Made by a program: the position numbers and the translations under genes. From the NCBI GenBank assembly GCA_905339165.1, contig CAJPFH010000035.1, positions 17,878 through 81,877 of the forward strand: 64,000 nucleotides of DNA. Reading direction: 5' to 3'. The stretch comes from Flavobacteriales bacterium. GTDB lineage: Bacteria > Bacteroidota > Bacteroidia > Flavobacteriales_E > Vicingaceae. This document shows positions 26,198 to 35,191 of the stretch, piece by piece. The notes beneath the pieces are model-generated. The model did no database searches. It saw only the letters and a list, made by a program, of their open reading frames with translations, and was not told where the DNA came from. Positions within the stretch are counted from its first letter, which is position 1; the number at the start of each line of letters is the position of its first letter.

Positions 26198-26710
26198 TTA
26201 TTCGTCTATTAATTTTTCAATAAATTTTTGAACGGCTTCACTTTGCCAATCTAGTGCACCATTTGCAATCATTCTTACTTCTCCTTTTTTAGAAATAATG
26301 TATGAAACCGGAATCGTTTCGGAGAAGTACATTTTTGGCAGATGCTGATTTTTTCCACCCACCGTGTAATAAGGTAAATGGGTTTTATTTTTTTCTTTAT
26401 AGTTTTTTAAGCGTTTTGTATTTTCTTCTGAAATCATAAAAAGGGCTATTTCATTCTGGTATTCGTTATAAAAATTCTGAAGCGAAGGTTCTTCCTTTTT
26501 GCACGGACTACACCATGTGGCCCATTGATGTATAATAATCACTTTTCCTTTGCTTTGTTGTAAATTATTTTTTTTGTTTTGCAAATCGGTTAATACAAAA
26601 TTTAACTCTGCACTCATTCCCACCGGAAATCGAACCTGAGAAATTGCCAGATGACAAATCATAAATGAGAGAATAAACAAGGCTAAAAGGGGTTTTGATA
26701 TAACGGGCAT
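26198..26710 (-). CDS. TlpA-like thioredoxin-fold protein, exported
   Basis: 170 residues. A signal peptide or signal anchor (about 8-24, ending AISQ) places it in the periplasm. A thioredoxin fold carries the redox motif WCSPC (Cys67 and Cys70) within IIIHQWATWCSPCKKEEP. The cis-Pro segment is TIPVSYIISKKGEV. This is the TlpA/ResA family, which reduces disulfides, for example during cytochrome maturation. It is the last gene of the leftward operon, 17 bases after the methyltransferase gene. Its client is unknown; the c-type cytochrome and NosZ in the window are possible beneficiaries. Confidence 0.9.
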   Translation of the reverse strand: MPVISKPLLALFILSFMICHLAISQVRFPVGMSAELNFVLTDLQNKKNNLQQSKGKVIIIHQWATWCSPCKKEEPSLQNFYNEYQNEIALFMISEENTKRLKNYKEKNKTHLPYYTVGGKNQHLPKMYFSETIPVSYIISKKGEVRMIANGALDWQSEAVQKFIEKLIDE

Positions 26711-26727
26711 TTTTCAATAAAGGTTTA

Positions 26728-27534
26728 CTACATTTTTTTGGCCGAGAGATGAAGCGTAAAAAATTTATTGGGTTTTGCAAAAGGTGTTAAAAATTCTGAT
26801 TTTACATTTTTAGTAGTATAAATAGCACAAAGTGTATTAGAAACACGATATACGTTTTTTAATTTATGGGGAGGTGTTCCATCTAAAATGCCTTTTAACA
26901 CATCCCAGCGAACATCGGTCGGAGTACGTCCATAATCGTGCCACACAATAATGGAATTTTCGTTTTTAAGTAATTTAAAAGCGTTTTGAGTGTCGCTCTT
27001 TACGCTTTCGTAATGGTGGTCTCCGTCAATAAAAATCAAATCGAATTTTGTATTTAGCCCGGCAAAATGGTAGGTAAGCGAATTTCCCTGTAAATGGGTA
27101 ATATTTTCAATTCCATTAGAAAACATTCGGTGTTGCATAACATAGTTTTCCTGCAAACCCATTTCTTTCATTTCTTCATCCGGTAAATTTAAAGTATACA
27201 CTTTCTCTGCTACACTTGAAACAATGGCTGCACTTTCGCCTCTCCAGGTGCCAATCTCAAAATAATGGCACGAAGGAAAAGATTTTGCTAAGGCTTTTAG
27301 CAGGGCTAAATCTAAAGGAGTAGAACCTCCATCGGAAAAACTAATGGGTTCTAGTTGAAGTGTAAAATCAGGTATAAGTTCCAAAATATCTATGCTGGGT
27401 AAACCCTTGGGTAAATTATATTTTTTAATTACTTCTTCTTTGTTTATATGCTCATCGTACAAAATGTGATTGAGCAGATAAGGATTTTTACTAATTAAAA
27501 AAACTGCTTTAAAAAACTTTTTTATTTTGCTCAT
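26728..27534 (-). CDS. Class I SAM-dependent methyltransferase (Methyltransf_24 type)
   Basis: 268 residues. The Rossmann SAM site is YFEIGTWRGESAAIVSSVA (motif I with the acidic Glu). It is followed by VYTLNLPDEE, and by LIFIDGDHHYESVKSDTQNAF, a signature of the Methyltransf_24 / CmcI-like group often acting on sugars or polysaccharide ends. IIVWHDYG follows as a further conserved motif. It lies 5 bases after holA. Substrate unknown. Confidence 0.85.
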   Translation of the reverse strand: MSKIKKFFKAVFLISKNPYLLNHILYDEHINKEEVIKKYNLPKGLPSIDILELIPDFTLQLEPISFSDGGSTPLDLALLKALAKSFPSCHYFEIGTWRGESAAIVSSVAEKVYTLNLPDEEMKEMGLQENYVMQHRMFSNGIENITHLQGNSLTYHFAGLNTKFDLIFIDGDHHYESVKSDTQNAFKLLKNENSIIVWHDYGRTPTDVRWDVLKGILDGTPPHKLKNVYRVSNTLCAIYTTKNVKSEFLTPFAKPNKFFTLHLSAKKM

Positions 27535-27539
27535 ACGTT

Positions 27540-28544
27540 TTAATGCATCAATTTATAAACTAACTCTTTCAGTAGTTCGCCTTCGGTGGCCGAAACATTC
27601 CCAACCCCTTTCGAACGCATATCGAACTCGCGAATTAAGGCAATGTTTTCTACACATTTTCGGGGAGTATAATTTTTTGCTGCTGTATGGTAATCTTTCA
27701 GAAAAAAAGGATTTACACCTATTGCAGAAGCTAAACCGGCATTGGATTTATCGGGGGAGGAATGAAACAATAATACCTTTACAAAAAAAGAAAACAATGA
27801 TGAAATGGTAAGCACAAAAGGATTTGAACGAGGGTTGGAGGCAAAATAATTTACTATTTGATAGGCTTTAAAAACATCTTTCTCGCCTATTGCTTTATTT
27901 AATTCAAACACGTTAAAATCTTTGCTTATCCCTATATTTTCTTCAATATGTTTGGTATTTATTGTAGTTCCTGAGGGTAATAAAATAAAAAGTTTTTCGA
28001 GTGCATTTACAATTTTTGTCAATTCATTTCCTAAAAATTCCGAAAGTAATACCGAGGCTTTCGGCTCTATTTTATATCCTTTGTTTTTAAGAAAATCGCT
28101 AATCCAGGCAGGAATTTTATCGGAATATATCTTTTTCGATTCAAACAGCACATGATGTTTATCGAGTTTCTTTGAAAAAGATTTTCGTTTATCGATGTTT
28201 TTGTATTTGTAACAAAATACCAATGTGGTGGTAGGCAAAAAATGATCGAGGTAGGCTTCTATTTCCTCTATTTTTTCCAGCATTTGTGCTTCTTTTACAA
28301 TGACAACGGTTCGTTCGGCCATTAAAGGAAAGCGTTTGGCTTCGGAGAGTATCGTTTGCACATCAGTTTCTTTTCCGTATAAAACGGAAAGATTAAAATC
28401 TCTTTCCGTTTCGCTCAATATATTTTTTTCTATATAGTCTGTAAGTTCATCAATAAAATAAGGTTCTTCTCCCATAAAAAAATAGATGGGTGCGTACTTT
28501 TTATTTTTAAGGTTGCTTAGTATTTTTTCGAAAGCTAAATTCAT
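27540..28544 (-). CDS. holA: DNA polymerase III subunit delta
   Basis: The delta subunit opens the beta clamp as part of the clamp loader. 334 residues, typical size. Landmarks are PIYFFMGEEPYFIDELTDYIE near the N-terminus, the central ATPase-like but P-loop-lacking domain, SKKIYSDKIPAWISDFLKNKGY, the FLGNELTKIVNALEKL helix and the C-terminal helical collar. It lies 12 bases after the AMP nucleosidase gene. Confidence 0.93.
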   Translation of the reverse strand: MNLAFEKILSNLKNKKYAPIYFFMGEEPYFIDELTDYIEKNILSETERDFNLSVLYGKETDVQTILSEAKRFPLMAERTVVIVKEAQMLEKIEEIEAYLDHFLPTTTLVFCYKYKNIDKRKSFSKKLDKHHVLFESKKIYSDKIPAWISDFLKNKGYKIEPKASVLLSEFLGNELTKIVNALEKLFILLPSGTTINTKHIEENIGISKDFNVFELNKAIGEKDVFKAYQIVNYFASNPRSNPFVLTISSLFSFFVKVLLFHSSPDKSNAGLASAIGVNPFFLKDYHTAAKNYTPRKCVENIALIREFDMRSKGVGNVSATEGELLKELVYKLMH

Positions 28545-28556
28545 TCACACTCTGTT

Positions 28557-29330
28557 TTAATCAAAACGAAGATGGCGAACGCTGGTGCCTTTATCGCGTA
28601 TTTCTTTGAGCGAATCGATGCCAATTTTAATGTGTTCAATGGCAAAATCGGTGGTAACCTGCTCATCACTTTTAGAGGTTTTTACTCCTTCCGGAATCAT
28701 GGGTTGGTCGGAAACTAATAACAGCGAACCGCTGGGGATATGATTTTTAAACCCCACGGTAAAAATGGTAGCGGTTTCCATATCTATGGCCATGCATCGT
28801 ATTTTTCGTAGGTATTCTTTAAATTCTTCATCGTATTCCCATACCCTTCGGTTGGTAGAATAAACGGTTCCTGTCCAATAATCTCGTTCGTAATTTCTGA
28901 TGGTGGTAGAAACGGCTCTTTGTAATGTAAAAGCAGGTAGTGCGGGCACTTCGGGAGGCAAATAATCACCCGATGTGCCTTCGCCCCGAATGGCTGCAAT
29001 GGGTAGAATGTAATCGCCAATTTTATTTTTCTTTTTTAATCCACCGCATTTCCCAAGCAATAAGCAGGCATCGATGTTTATAGCAGAGAGTAAATCCATG
29101 ATGGTAGCTGCATTGGGACTTCCCATGGTAAAGTTAATCATGGTAATGCCTTCTGAAGTTGCACAAGGCATGGGTTTTTCGGCATTTTTAATTTGAGCTC
29201 CTGTTATTTCGCAAAATAGTTTAAGGTAGTTTCCGAAGTTCGTTAAAAGAATATAGTTTCCAAATTCTTCCAAAGCCATACCGGTATAGCGAGGAAGCCA
29301 ATCTTGTACAATTTCTTCTTTGGTTATCAT
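28557..29330 (-). CDS. amn: AMP nucleosidase (phosphorylase superfamily)
   Basis: Cleaves AMP to adenine and ribose 5-phosphate. 257 residues, the compact version found in Bacteroidota, lacking the N-terminal domain of the E. coli enzyme. Nucleoside phosphorylase superfamily motifs: INFTMGSPNAATIMDLLSA, LGKCGGLKKKNKIGDYILP, MAIDMETATIFTVG with the ribose-contacting Met-Glu pair, and LLVSDQPM. Its ATG overlaps the stop of the vWA-protein gene (ATGA), so the two are coupled; holA follows at 12 bases. Confidence 0.9.
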   Translation of the reverse strand: MITKEEIVQDWLPRYTGMALEEFGNYILLTNFGNYLKLFCEITGAQIKNAEKPMPCATSEGITMINFTMGSPNAATIMDLLSAINIDACLLLGKCGGLKKKNKIGDYILPIAAIRGEGTSGDYLPPEVPALPAFTLQRAVSTTIRNYERDYWTGTVYSTNRRVWEYDEEFKEYLRKIRCMAIDMETATIFTVGFKNHIPSGSLLLVSDQPMIPEGVKTSKSDEQVTTDFAIEHIKIGIDSLKEIRDKGTSVRHLRFD

Positions 29331-30967
29331 GGATTTCTTTTTTTTAATACCTGCTCGAATTTATTTTGTTGCAATATGTAATACATTCCCTCTATTTCTA
29401 TCTCATCTCCATTGGCTAATTTATGCAAGTTTACAATATCTTGATTTGCGGTATGCACACTTCCTTTTGTAGCCCTCGCCAAATTTAGATAGTGTGTATT
29501 GATTCCAAAATGAGTACCGCACAATAATATATGTACAGGGTGGATAACTTGATTGGTCAACGATAAATCGCGAGGGGTGGCAAAATTATCGGCTATCATT
29601 AAAATATTTGTACAATCGGGGCACTTCGCAGTTGCATTTAAAATGGCTTCAATGTTGTTTTCTTCTCTGTCGCCCCCTCCTCCATGAGCCATGGCAAATT
29701 TCATATTGTTTTTTAGCGTTTCATAGCCTAAATAATTTCCGGTATAAACTCCACCTACATTGCCTGTTTTCTTTTCTCTGTCGGGCTTATTATCTCCATC
29801 GTTGAAAAACGCAACCATTTTTACTTTAGGTGAAAATGGTTTTTCGTTTTCTTTATACCACAATAAAACCTGTGCTAAATAAGGGTACATACTTCCGGTT
29901 ACATCTACGGCTACAAGCAAATGATTCCATTCTGTATTTCGTTCTAAAATGCGGAAAACCGAAGAATCTGGCAAGGTAAGTTTTACTTCCTTTGCTGTAA
30001 TCACAGGAGTTTCTTTTATGGGCACCATCGTTAATCCCTGATTAAGCATCAGGTATTCTGCATAATCAAATCCATCGTTTTCTTTTAGTAAACTTTGAGC
30101 TACTTCTACTTTTCCGCTTTCGTAAAATTTAAGGGGCAGCACAAAGGTTGAAGAAGTATTTCTTCCGTTTAATAATGCAGGTTTCCATAATGGCATTTTT
30201 TTTATCATTTCTACTACTACGCTATCGTAATGGGTGTTGCTTCCGTTTACCAATTGCACATCGCTTATTTTGCCGTTTTCATTTACCGTAAAAGAAGTGA
30301 GGATAATGCCTTTTATTCTGGTGTTACTGTTTTTTTCAGGATAGTTTATATTTTCTTTTATATGATTGTTTAAGGCCGTTTTTCCGCCATTAAATTCGGC
30401 CAACATATCTACATGAGCCATTTTAAATTTGCCTTGTTTTACAAAAACATCTTCAGTAACCTGAGAAGTTTTTTCTCCAAGCAGCCTCTCTAAATATTCT
30501 ACTTCCCTCTTTGCTTCTTCTAAGGTGGCTTCAGATCGAAAATGAATAACAAATCCATGAAAATAATTTTTTCCATCGGCCGGAGAAACGCAGGCTGTTT
30601 GAGCCGTAAACACCCATTCAATAGTATTTTCTGTAAACAGAAAAGGGGCTGCTTTTCTTAACTTTTCAAGCCGGTTGTAATTTAATTCTGTTTGATTAAA
30701 TTTTTCGGATAACTTGTAAGTAGTATAAACTAATTCTATTTGAGTAATGGTTTTCTTTTTAAGTATATCTTTGTTTACAGAACTAATGATTACAGGTGAT
30801 GCAAATGGGGTTTGAATGTATATTTTGTTTCCATTTTTTTTATCCTGCACTAATTGAGGTATAAATTGTTGATGAGCATTTTCTATGATAAACGAAGACG
30901 GAATAGTGAATGCAAACATCTGTTCGGATAAAACAAAAATAAAAACACTGATAAAAAAATAGTTCAT
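29327..30967 (-). CDS. Exported protein with TonB_C domain and von Willebrand A-like domain
   Basis: 546 residues. Signal peptide 1-19. An unassigned region runs to about 200. A TonB C-terminal domain follows (about 205-290: IKGIILTSFTVNENGKISDVQL ... MPLWKPALLNGR). A vWA-like domain then runs from about 345, with a MIDAS-type DVTGSM and downstream ADNFATP. TonB_C domains normally bind TonB boxes or act in transport and sensing; vWA domains bind proteins through a metal ion. Together they suggest a periplasmic scaffold. First gene of the leftward operon, and its ATG overlaps the divergent gene's ATG within a CATG. I know no characterised homologue. Confidence 0.8.
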   Translation of the reverse strand: MNYFFISVFIFVLSEQMFAFTIPSSFIIENAHQQFIPQLVQDKKNGNKIYIQTPFASPVIISSVNKDILKKKTITQIELVYTTYKLSEKFNQTELNYNRLEKLRKAAPFLFTENTIEWVFTAQTACVSPADGKNYFHGFVIHFRSEATLEEAKREVEYLERLLGEKTSQVTEDVFVKQGKFKMAHVDMLAEFNGGKTALNNHIKENINYPEKNSNTRIKGIILTSFTVNENGKISDVQLVNGSNTHYDSVVVEMIKKMPLWKPALLNGRNTSSTFVLPLKFYESGKVEVAQSLLKENDGFDYAEYLMLNQGLTMVPIKETPVITAKEVKLTLPDSSVFRILERNTEWNHLLVAVDVTGSMYPYLAQVLLWYKENEKPFSPKVKMVAFFNDGDNKPDREKKTGNVGGVYTGNYLGYETLKNNMKFAMAHGGGGDREENNIEAILNATAKCPDCTNILMIADNFATPRDLSLTNQVIHPVHILLCGTHFGINTHYLNLARATKGSVHTANQDIVNLHKLANGDEIEIEGMYYILQQNKFEQVLKKRNP

Positions 30968-31421
30968 GCTGCAATTAAATTTTCCTTCATATAATTTTCA
31001 ATTAACCAACACTCAAGAGGGACTAAAAATTTTTGATCGTACTAGAAAAAAACAGGTATTACTTACCCCCGAAGAATGGGTAAGGCAACACTTAATAGAA
31101 TTTCTTGTAAACGAAAAAAAAATTCCACGAACACTTATTGGTGTTGAAATCGGGCTAAAGTTAAACACTTTATACAAAAGGGCTGATGTAATTGCATATA
31201 ATCGAAATAAAACACCCCTTTTAATCGTAGAGTGTAAGGCCCCTTTTGTAGAAATTTCGCAACAAACATTCGATCAAATTGCTACTTACAATATGGTTTT
31301 AAATGTTCCGTACTTAATGGTGAGTAACGGCCTGTCTCATTTCTGCTGTATAATGGATCATAAAAACAAGAAATATACTTTTTTAGAAGAAATTCCAAAC
31401 TACTCCCAACTTTGTTTATAG
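30966..31421 (+). CDS. HsdR N-terminal domain protein (stand-alone, type I restriction enzyme R_N fold)
   Basis: 151 residues. It matches the HSDR_N_2 nuclease-like domain: an RKKQVLLTPEEWVRQHLIEFL start, KRADVIAYNRNKTPLLIVECKAP (Asp and the E-x-K catalytic pair of the PD-(D/E)xK fold) and QIATYNMVLNVPYLMVSNG. No helicase, hsdM or hsdS is nearby, so this is not a restriction system. Short proteins of this type are common near holA in Bacteroidota. The nuclease residues look intact; the role is unknown. Confidence 0.85.
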   Translation: MLQLNFPSYNFQLTNTQEGLKIFDRTRKKQVLLTPEEWVRQHLIEFLVNEKKIPRTLIGVEIGLKLNTLYKRADVIAYNRNKTPLLIVECKAPFVEISQQTFDQIATYNMVLNVPYLMVSNGLSHFCCIMDHKNKKYTFLEEIPNYSQLCL

Positions 31422-31456
31422 AAATACTATGTTTAACTTAGTGTAAAGTTTTTAGC

Positions 31457-33808
31457 ATGCCCTCGTTTCTATTTTTTCTTTTTTTGATTTTTTGCAGCAA
31501 CATTTTGTTTTCTCAAACATGCGAGAAAATAAACTTATCGTTACACTATTTTATTCGTTCCCATTCGCCCGAAAAAATGGTAACTATTCCCGTAAAACTA
31601 TCTCACTCTTCGCTTTTAAACGAACTTCCTCTTTACGATGCAAAAGCCGGGATTTCGGCTCAAGGCTGGCATTATATTCATCTTCCTACCGGAAAAATTG
31701 AAGCCCTTGCCAAAGACCCTAGAATTGAAAAAATATATTTTACTTCTGCCCAAGGAAGCGTGTTGAACGATACCATGGTAATTAATAATAACGTATTAGC
31801 CGTACACAACGGAAACGCCCCGCTCAATAAAACGTACAAAGGGAAAGATATTGTAATGGGTATGATAGATACCGGCATAGAAATAAATCACCCCGATTTT
31901 AAAAACACTGATGGCTCTACGCGTATTGTTAAGTTATGGGATCATACACAAGCCTATGATGGAATAAACCCTTACGGATACGGACGTATATGGGATTCTA
32001 CCGAAATCAATTCGGGCTTATGCACCCACGATGACCAAGCCCAATACTACGGACATGGATCTATCGTTACAGGAATTGCTGCAGGAAACGGAAATGCTGT
32101 TGGAAAATTTGGAGGCGTAGCTCCACAAGCGGATATTGTAGCCGTAGCCCTCGATTTTAATTCGCCCAATTGGGAAATGAATGTTGCCGAAGCCACTCAC
32201 TTTATATACGCTACAGCCGATTCCCTGCAAAAGCCCTGTGCAATTAATGCCAGCGTGGGCACCTATTCCGGTTCGCACGATGGTACTGACCCGGGAGCAC
32301 TCGTTATTGACAGTTTAATAAAGGCTGCTAACGGCAGAGCTTTTGTATGTGCGGCCGGAAATGCCGGACATGTTTTTTACCATCTTGGTTACTCCGTTAC
32401 TTCCGATACTAATTTTACCTGGTTTCAGGTTAACAATGGTTCTACCGTAATGGGTGTACCCGGGGTTGCATTTGAACTTTGGGCCGATACGCTCGATTTT
32501 AATAATGTGCAATTCGCGTTGGGTGCCGATCAAGTCTCGCCCACGTATAGTTTTAGGGGAAGAACAAATTTCGATAACATTAAAAACCGCTTAAACATTA
32601 CGTATAACGATACCATTAAAAATAATATGGGGCAAAAAATAGCTCACCTACAAACCTGGGCTGAAACTTTTGGAGATAAATATTTTTTACAAGTTTTTAT
32701 TCCACAGCCCGATTCGAATCAATATGCTTTCCGCTTAGAACTTACGGGCAACGGCCAATTCGATATTTGGTCGGACAATTGGTTGGGCTTTGCCAAAATG
32801 ACCAAAAGCGGATTACCTAATCCCGGACAGTTTCCGCCCATTGTTTATTACAAAGAGCCCGATACACTCAAAACCATTGTGGGAAGTTTTAGCTGCTTGC
32901 CCTCTACCATTACGGTTGCCAATTATACTAACCGGAGCACCTATTTAGACTATAATAACACGCTGCAAACAATGGCTTATACTCCCGGTGCAAAATCGGC
33001 TACTTCCAGCATTGGACCTAGTCGTATAGGTTTACAAAAACCCGACATTGCGGCTTCGGGCGATATTACCCTTAGCAGCAGCCGACTGGCAACAGTAGCA
33101 GCAATGATAATTGCCGAACCTTTTAAAGTAGCACAAGGCGGAATGCATAACCGCAATGGTGGAACCTCGCTGGCATCACCTGTGGTAGCCGGAACAGCCG
33201 CACTGTATTTAGAAAAATGCCCTCATGCAAACTGGCTGGAAATAAAACAAGCTATTACCGGAACAGCCAAAACAGATGGTTTTACAGGCTTTGTTCCCAA
33301 TTACTCTTGGGGTGCAGGAAAAATAGATGCGATGGCCACTTTAAGCAGTTCGCTGTTCAATATAAATATTACTCTTTCTAACGATACGCTTTATGCCACA
33401 CAGGGCTATGTTTCTTACCAATGGTATATAAACGGCAATTTTATTCCGGGTGCCACCCAAGTTTTTTATAAATTTTCTCAACCTGGTTTTTATACCGTAG
33501 AAGCCATTAATAACAGTGGTTGCAGCAGCTCTTCGGCAAGTTTTCCGGTTGGATTAAATGAAAATAAAGCCCATTCGAGCATTAAAATATTTCCGAATCC
33601 GGCAAACAATACCTTACTGATAGATGTTGAAGATAAAACAAATTATCTGTTCGAAATGTACGATTTACTCGGAAACATACAATTAAAAACATCTTTTAAT
33701 GCTTCTGTAAGTATTGATATATCGGCACTGGCAGAAGGGGTTTATTTTGTAAAAGTGTTTTCTGAGAACAAAAAAATAGATTTCACCTACAAAATAATGA
33801 AAGAATAA
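31457..33808 (+). CDS. Secreted S8 subtilisin-like protease with T9SS sorting domain
   Basis: 783 residues. Signal peptide 1-20 (ILFSQ). The S8 domain has a complete triad: Asp138 in MGMIDTGIE, His200 in YYGHGSIVTG, Ser571 in GGTSLASPVV. The wide gap between His and Ser holds an inserted beta-rich region (about 330-500), typical of C5a-peptidase-like/Bacteroidota subtilases. An Ig-like module precedes a type A T9SS tail (IFPNPANNTLLIDV ... LAEGVYFVKVF). Exported and probably surface-attached. It starts 35 bases after the HsdR_N gene and is followed after one base by a small gene. Confidence 0.93.
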   Translation: MPSFLFFLFLIFCSNILFSQTCEKINLSLHYFIRSHSPEKMVTIPVKLSHSSLLNELPLYDAKAGISAQGWHYIHLPTGKIEALAKDPRIEKIYFTSAQGSVLNDTMVINNNVLAVHNGNAPLNKTYKGKDIVMGMIDTGIEINHPDFKNTDGSTRIVKLWDHTQAYDGINPYGYGRIWDSTEINSGLCTHDDQAQYYGHGSIVTGIAAGNGNAVGKFGGVAPQADIVAVALDFNSPNWEMNVAEATHFIYATADSLQKPCAINASVGTYSGSHDGTDPGALVIDSLIKAANGRAFVCAAGNAGHVFYHLGYSVTSDTNFTWFQVNNGSTVMGVPGVAFELWADTLDFNNVQFALGADQVSPTYSFRGRTNFDNIKNRLNITYNDTIKNNMGQKIAHLQTWAETFGDKYFLQVFIPQPDSNQYAFRLELTGNGQFDIWSDNWLGFAKMTKSGLPNPGQFPPIVYYKEPDTLKTIVGSFSCLPSTITVANYTNRSTYLDYNNTLQTMAYTPGAKSATSSIGPSRIGLQKPDIAASGDITLSSSRLATVAAMIIAEPFKVAQGGMHNRNGGTSLASPVVAGTAALYLEKCPHANWLEIKQAITGTAKTDGFTGFVPNYSWGAGKIDAMATLSSSLFNINITLSNDTLYATQGYVSYQWYINGNFIPGATQVFYKFSQPGFYTVEAINNSGCSSSSASFPVGLNENKAHSSIKIFPNPANNTLLIDVEDKTNYLFEMYDLLGNIQLKTSFNASVSIDISALAEGVYFVKVFSENKKIDFTYKIMKE

Positions 33809-33809
33809 A

Positions 33810-34037
33810 ATGCGAGTTCTTGCCTCGGTTCCTCACCCACACTGCCTTGTAAGTATTTTCAGTTTCAACGAAAAATACATTGTAAAATTAGAGTTTGGAA
33901 ACTGTGCCATAGAATATAAAATAAAAAACAGCGAGGTAAGCGGACTTGATGAAATAAAGAAAAAATTAACTCCCGAATTTATCGATTCCTTTGCCGATGT
34001 TTTTATGACTATTGGCAAGAAATTTAAAAATGGTTAA
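33810..34037 (+). CDS. Small protein of unknown function
   Basis: 75 residues, starting one base after the subtilase stop, so probably co-transcribed. Predicted mix of strands and helices (YIVKLEFGNCAIEYKIKN, then LDEIKKKLTPEFIDSFADVFM); soluble, no signal. The lack of in-frame stops and the coupling support a real gene. Function not recognised. Confidence 0.6.
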   Translation: MRVLASVPHPHCLVSIFSFNEKYIVKLEFGNCAIEYKIKNSEVSGLDEIKKKLTPEFIDSFADVFMTIGKKFKNG

Positions 34038-34603
34038 ACTGCTCTTTAATCAAAAATAATTGATGTATATTTCTCGTATTGAAAACGATTTTGGAATTGC
34101 AAGAAAAAATGAGCACGATAAAAACGTATTTTACCTTAAATTAGATTTTTCATAAAAATAAGATATTAAAATGTATGGTACGAATTACGGATGGTTTTTT
34201 CATTTTTTTTGTAACACTTTTTTCAATTTGTTACACCAACATGGGGTATATTTTCGATAAAACAATTTGTTAATCGTCATAAATACAATTAATTATATTC
34301 TAAAAAGTGTTACACCAAAATTTATGAAAGAGTTGCAGAAGATTGTGCAATCCTTATCAATAAAGGGAATGCAGAAGATTTAAAATGCCAAAACAGAGAT
34401 GATAAAATAACGAAAGCATTGAAAACACTGCGTTTTTTTAATCCATTTTCAGGGGTTTGAAAAAGGTAGAAATATTTTAAAGAGCTCTCCTCTATGAGTA
34501 CGTATATTATATGCTTAAATTAATTAATTTTTTATTTCAAATAAGTGAAATGGTTTAAAATTCACACTTTTTATTATCTTTGACCCTCTTAAAAAAAAGC
34601 ATA
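34038..34603. other. 566-base intergenic region with paired inverted repeats
   Basis: No convincing gene. It is very AT-rich. A perfect 12-bp inverted repeat, GTAACACTTTTT (34211-34222) and its complement (34302-34313), encloses and abuts two TTACACC heptamers (34230-34236, 34310-34316). A 19-codon frame at 34324 (MKELQKIVQ...) is too short to support. The promoter of the DUF5606 gene lies at its right end. Confidence 0.5.
34575..34582 (+). promoter_or_regulatory. -7 box for the DUF5606 gene
   Basis: TATCTTTG matches TAnnTTTG, 21 bases before the ATG at 34604. It supports that start over the in-frame one at 34580, which would lie inside the promoter. Confidence 0.55.
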
Positions 34604-35158
34604 ATGGACATTAGTGGTATTATTTCAATTACCGGAAAACCCGGCTTATACAAGGTAATTTCTCAAACCAAAAACGGATTGCTTGTGGAATCTATTGATG
34701 ACGGAAAACGCTATCCGGTTTTCGCTTCCGAAAAAGTTAGCTCACTCGAAGACATTAGTCTTTACACCAAAGGCGATGATATGCCCTTGAAAGAAGTATT
34801 TGAAAAAATATACGAAAAAACAGGAGGCAAAGAAGCCATCAATGCTAAATCTGAGCCCAATGAATTACGCAATTTCTTAGCCTCTGTGGTAGATTACGAC
34901 CAAGAAAGAGTTTACAACTCCGATGTAAAAAAACTACTGCAATGGTTCAACACCCTTATTTCTAAAGGCCTTTTAGATAAAAAAGTAGAACCAACAGCCG
35001 AAAACAGCGAAGAAACCAAAGCTGTAAAAGACCTCGTTAAAAAAGAAAATACCAAAAAAACGGTTGTAAAAAAAACAAGCGATAATGCCAAAATAAAAAC
35101 ATCAACCGCTAAAAAAGGCGGATCTGTTAAATCTGTTACTCCTCGTAAGGCAGGTTGA
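34604..35158 (+). CDS. DUF5606 family protein
   Basis: 184 residues from the ATG at 34604, chosen because the family begins MDISGIISITGKPGLYKV and because the -7 box overlaps the alternative start. The N-terminal beta domain continues with NGLLVESIDDGKRYPVF. A helical domain follows (YEKTGGKEA ... LLQWFNTLISKGLL), then a Lys/Thr/Ser-rich low-complexity tail of about 45 residues with high positive charge. DUF5606 is conserved in Bacteroidota and has no assigned function; the basic tail could bind nucleic acid, which is only a guess. Confidence 0.85.
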   Translation: MDISGIISITGKPGLYKVISQTKNGLLVESIDDGKRYPVFASEKVSSLEDISLYTKGDDMPLKEVFEKIYEKTGGKEAINAKSEPNELRNFLASVVDYDQERVYNSDVKKLLQWFNTLISKGLLDKKVEPTAENSEETKAVKDLVKKENTKKTVVKKTSDNAKIKTSTAKKGGSVKSVTPRKAG

Positions 35159-35191
35159 AATATTGCTTAGATTTTTAAAAAATAATTTTAT

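Noticed and set aside
30966..31421. Type I restriction-modification remnant
   Set aside because: Only the HsdR N-terminal domain is present, the protein is complete at its family's short length, and no hsdM, hsdS or helicase part is nearby.
34324..34383. Short frame MKELQKIVQ... in the 34 kb gap
   Set aside because: Only 19 codons, no promoter, and AT-rich low-complexity context.
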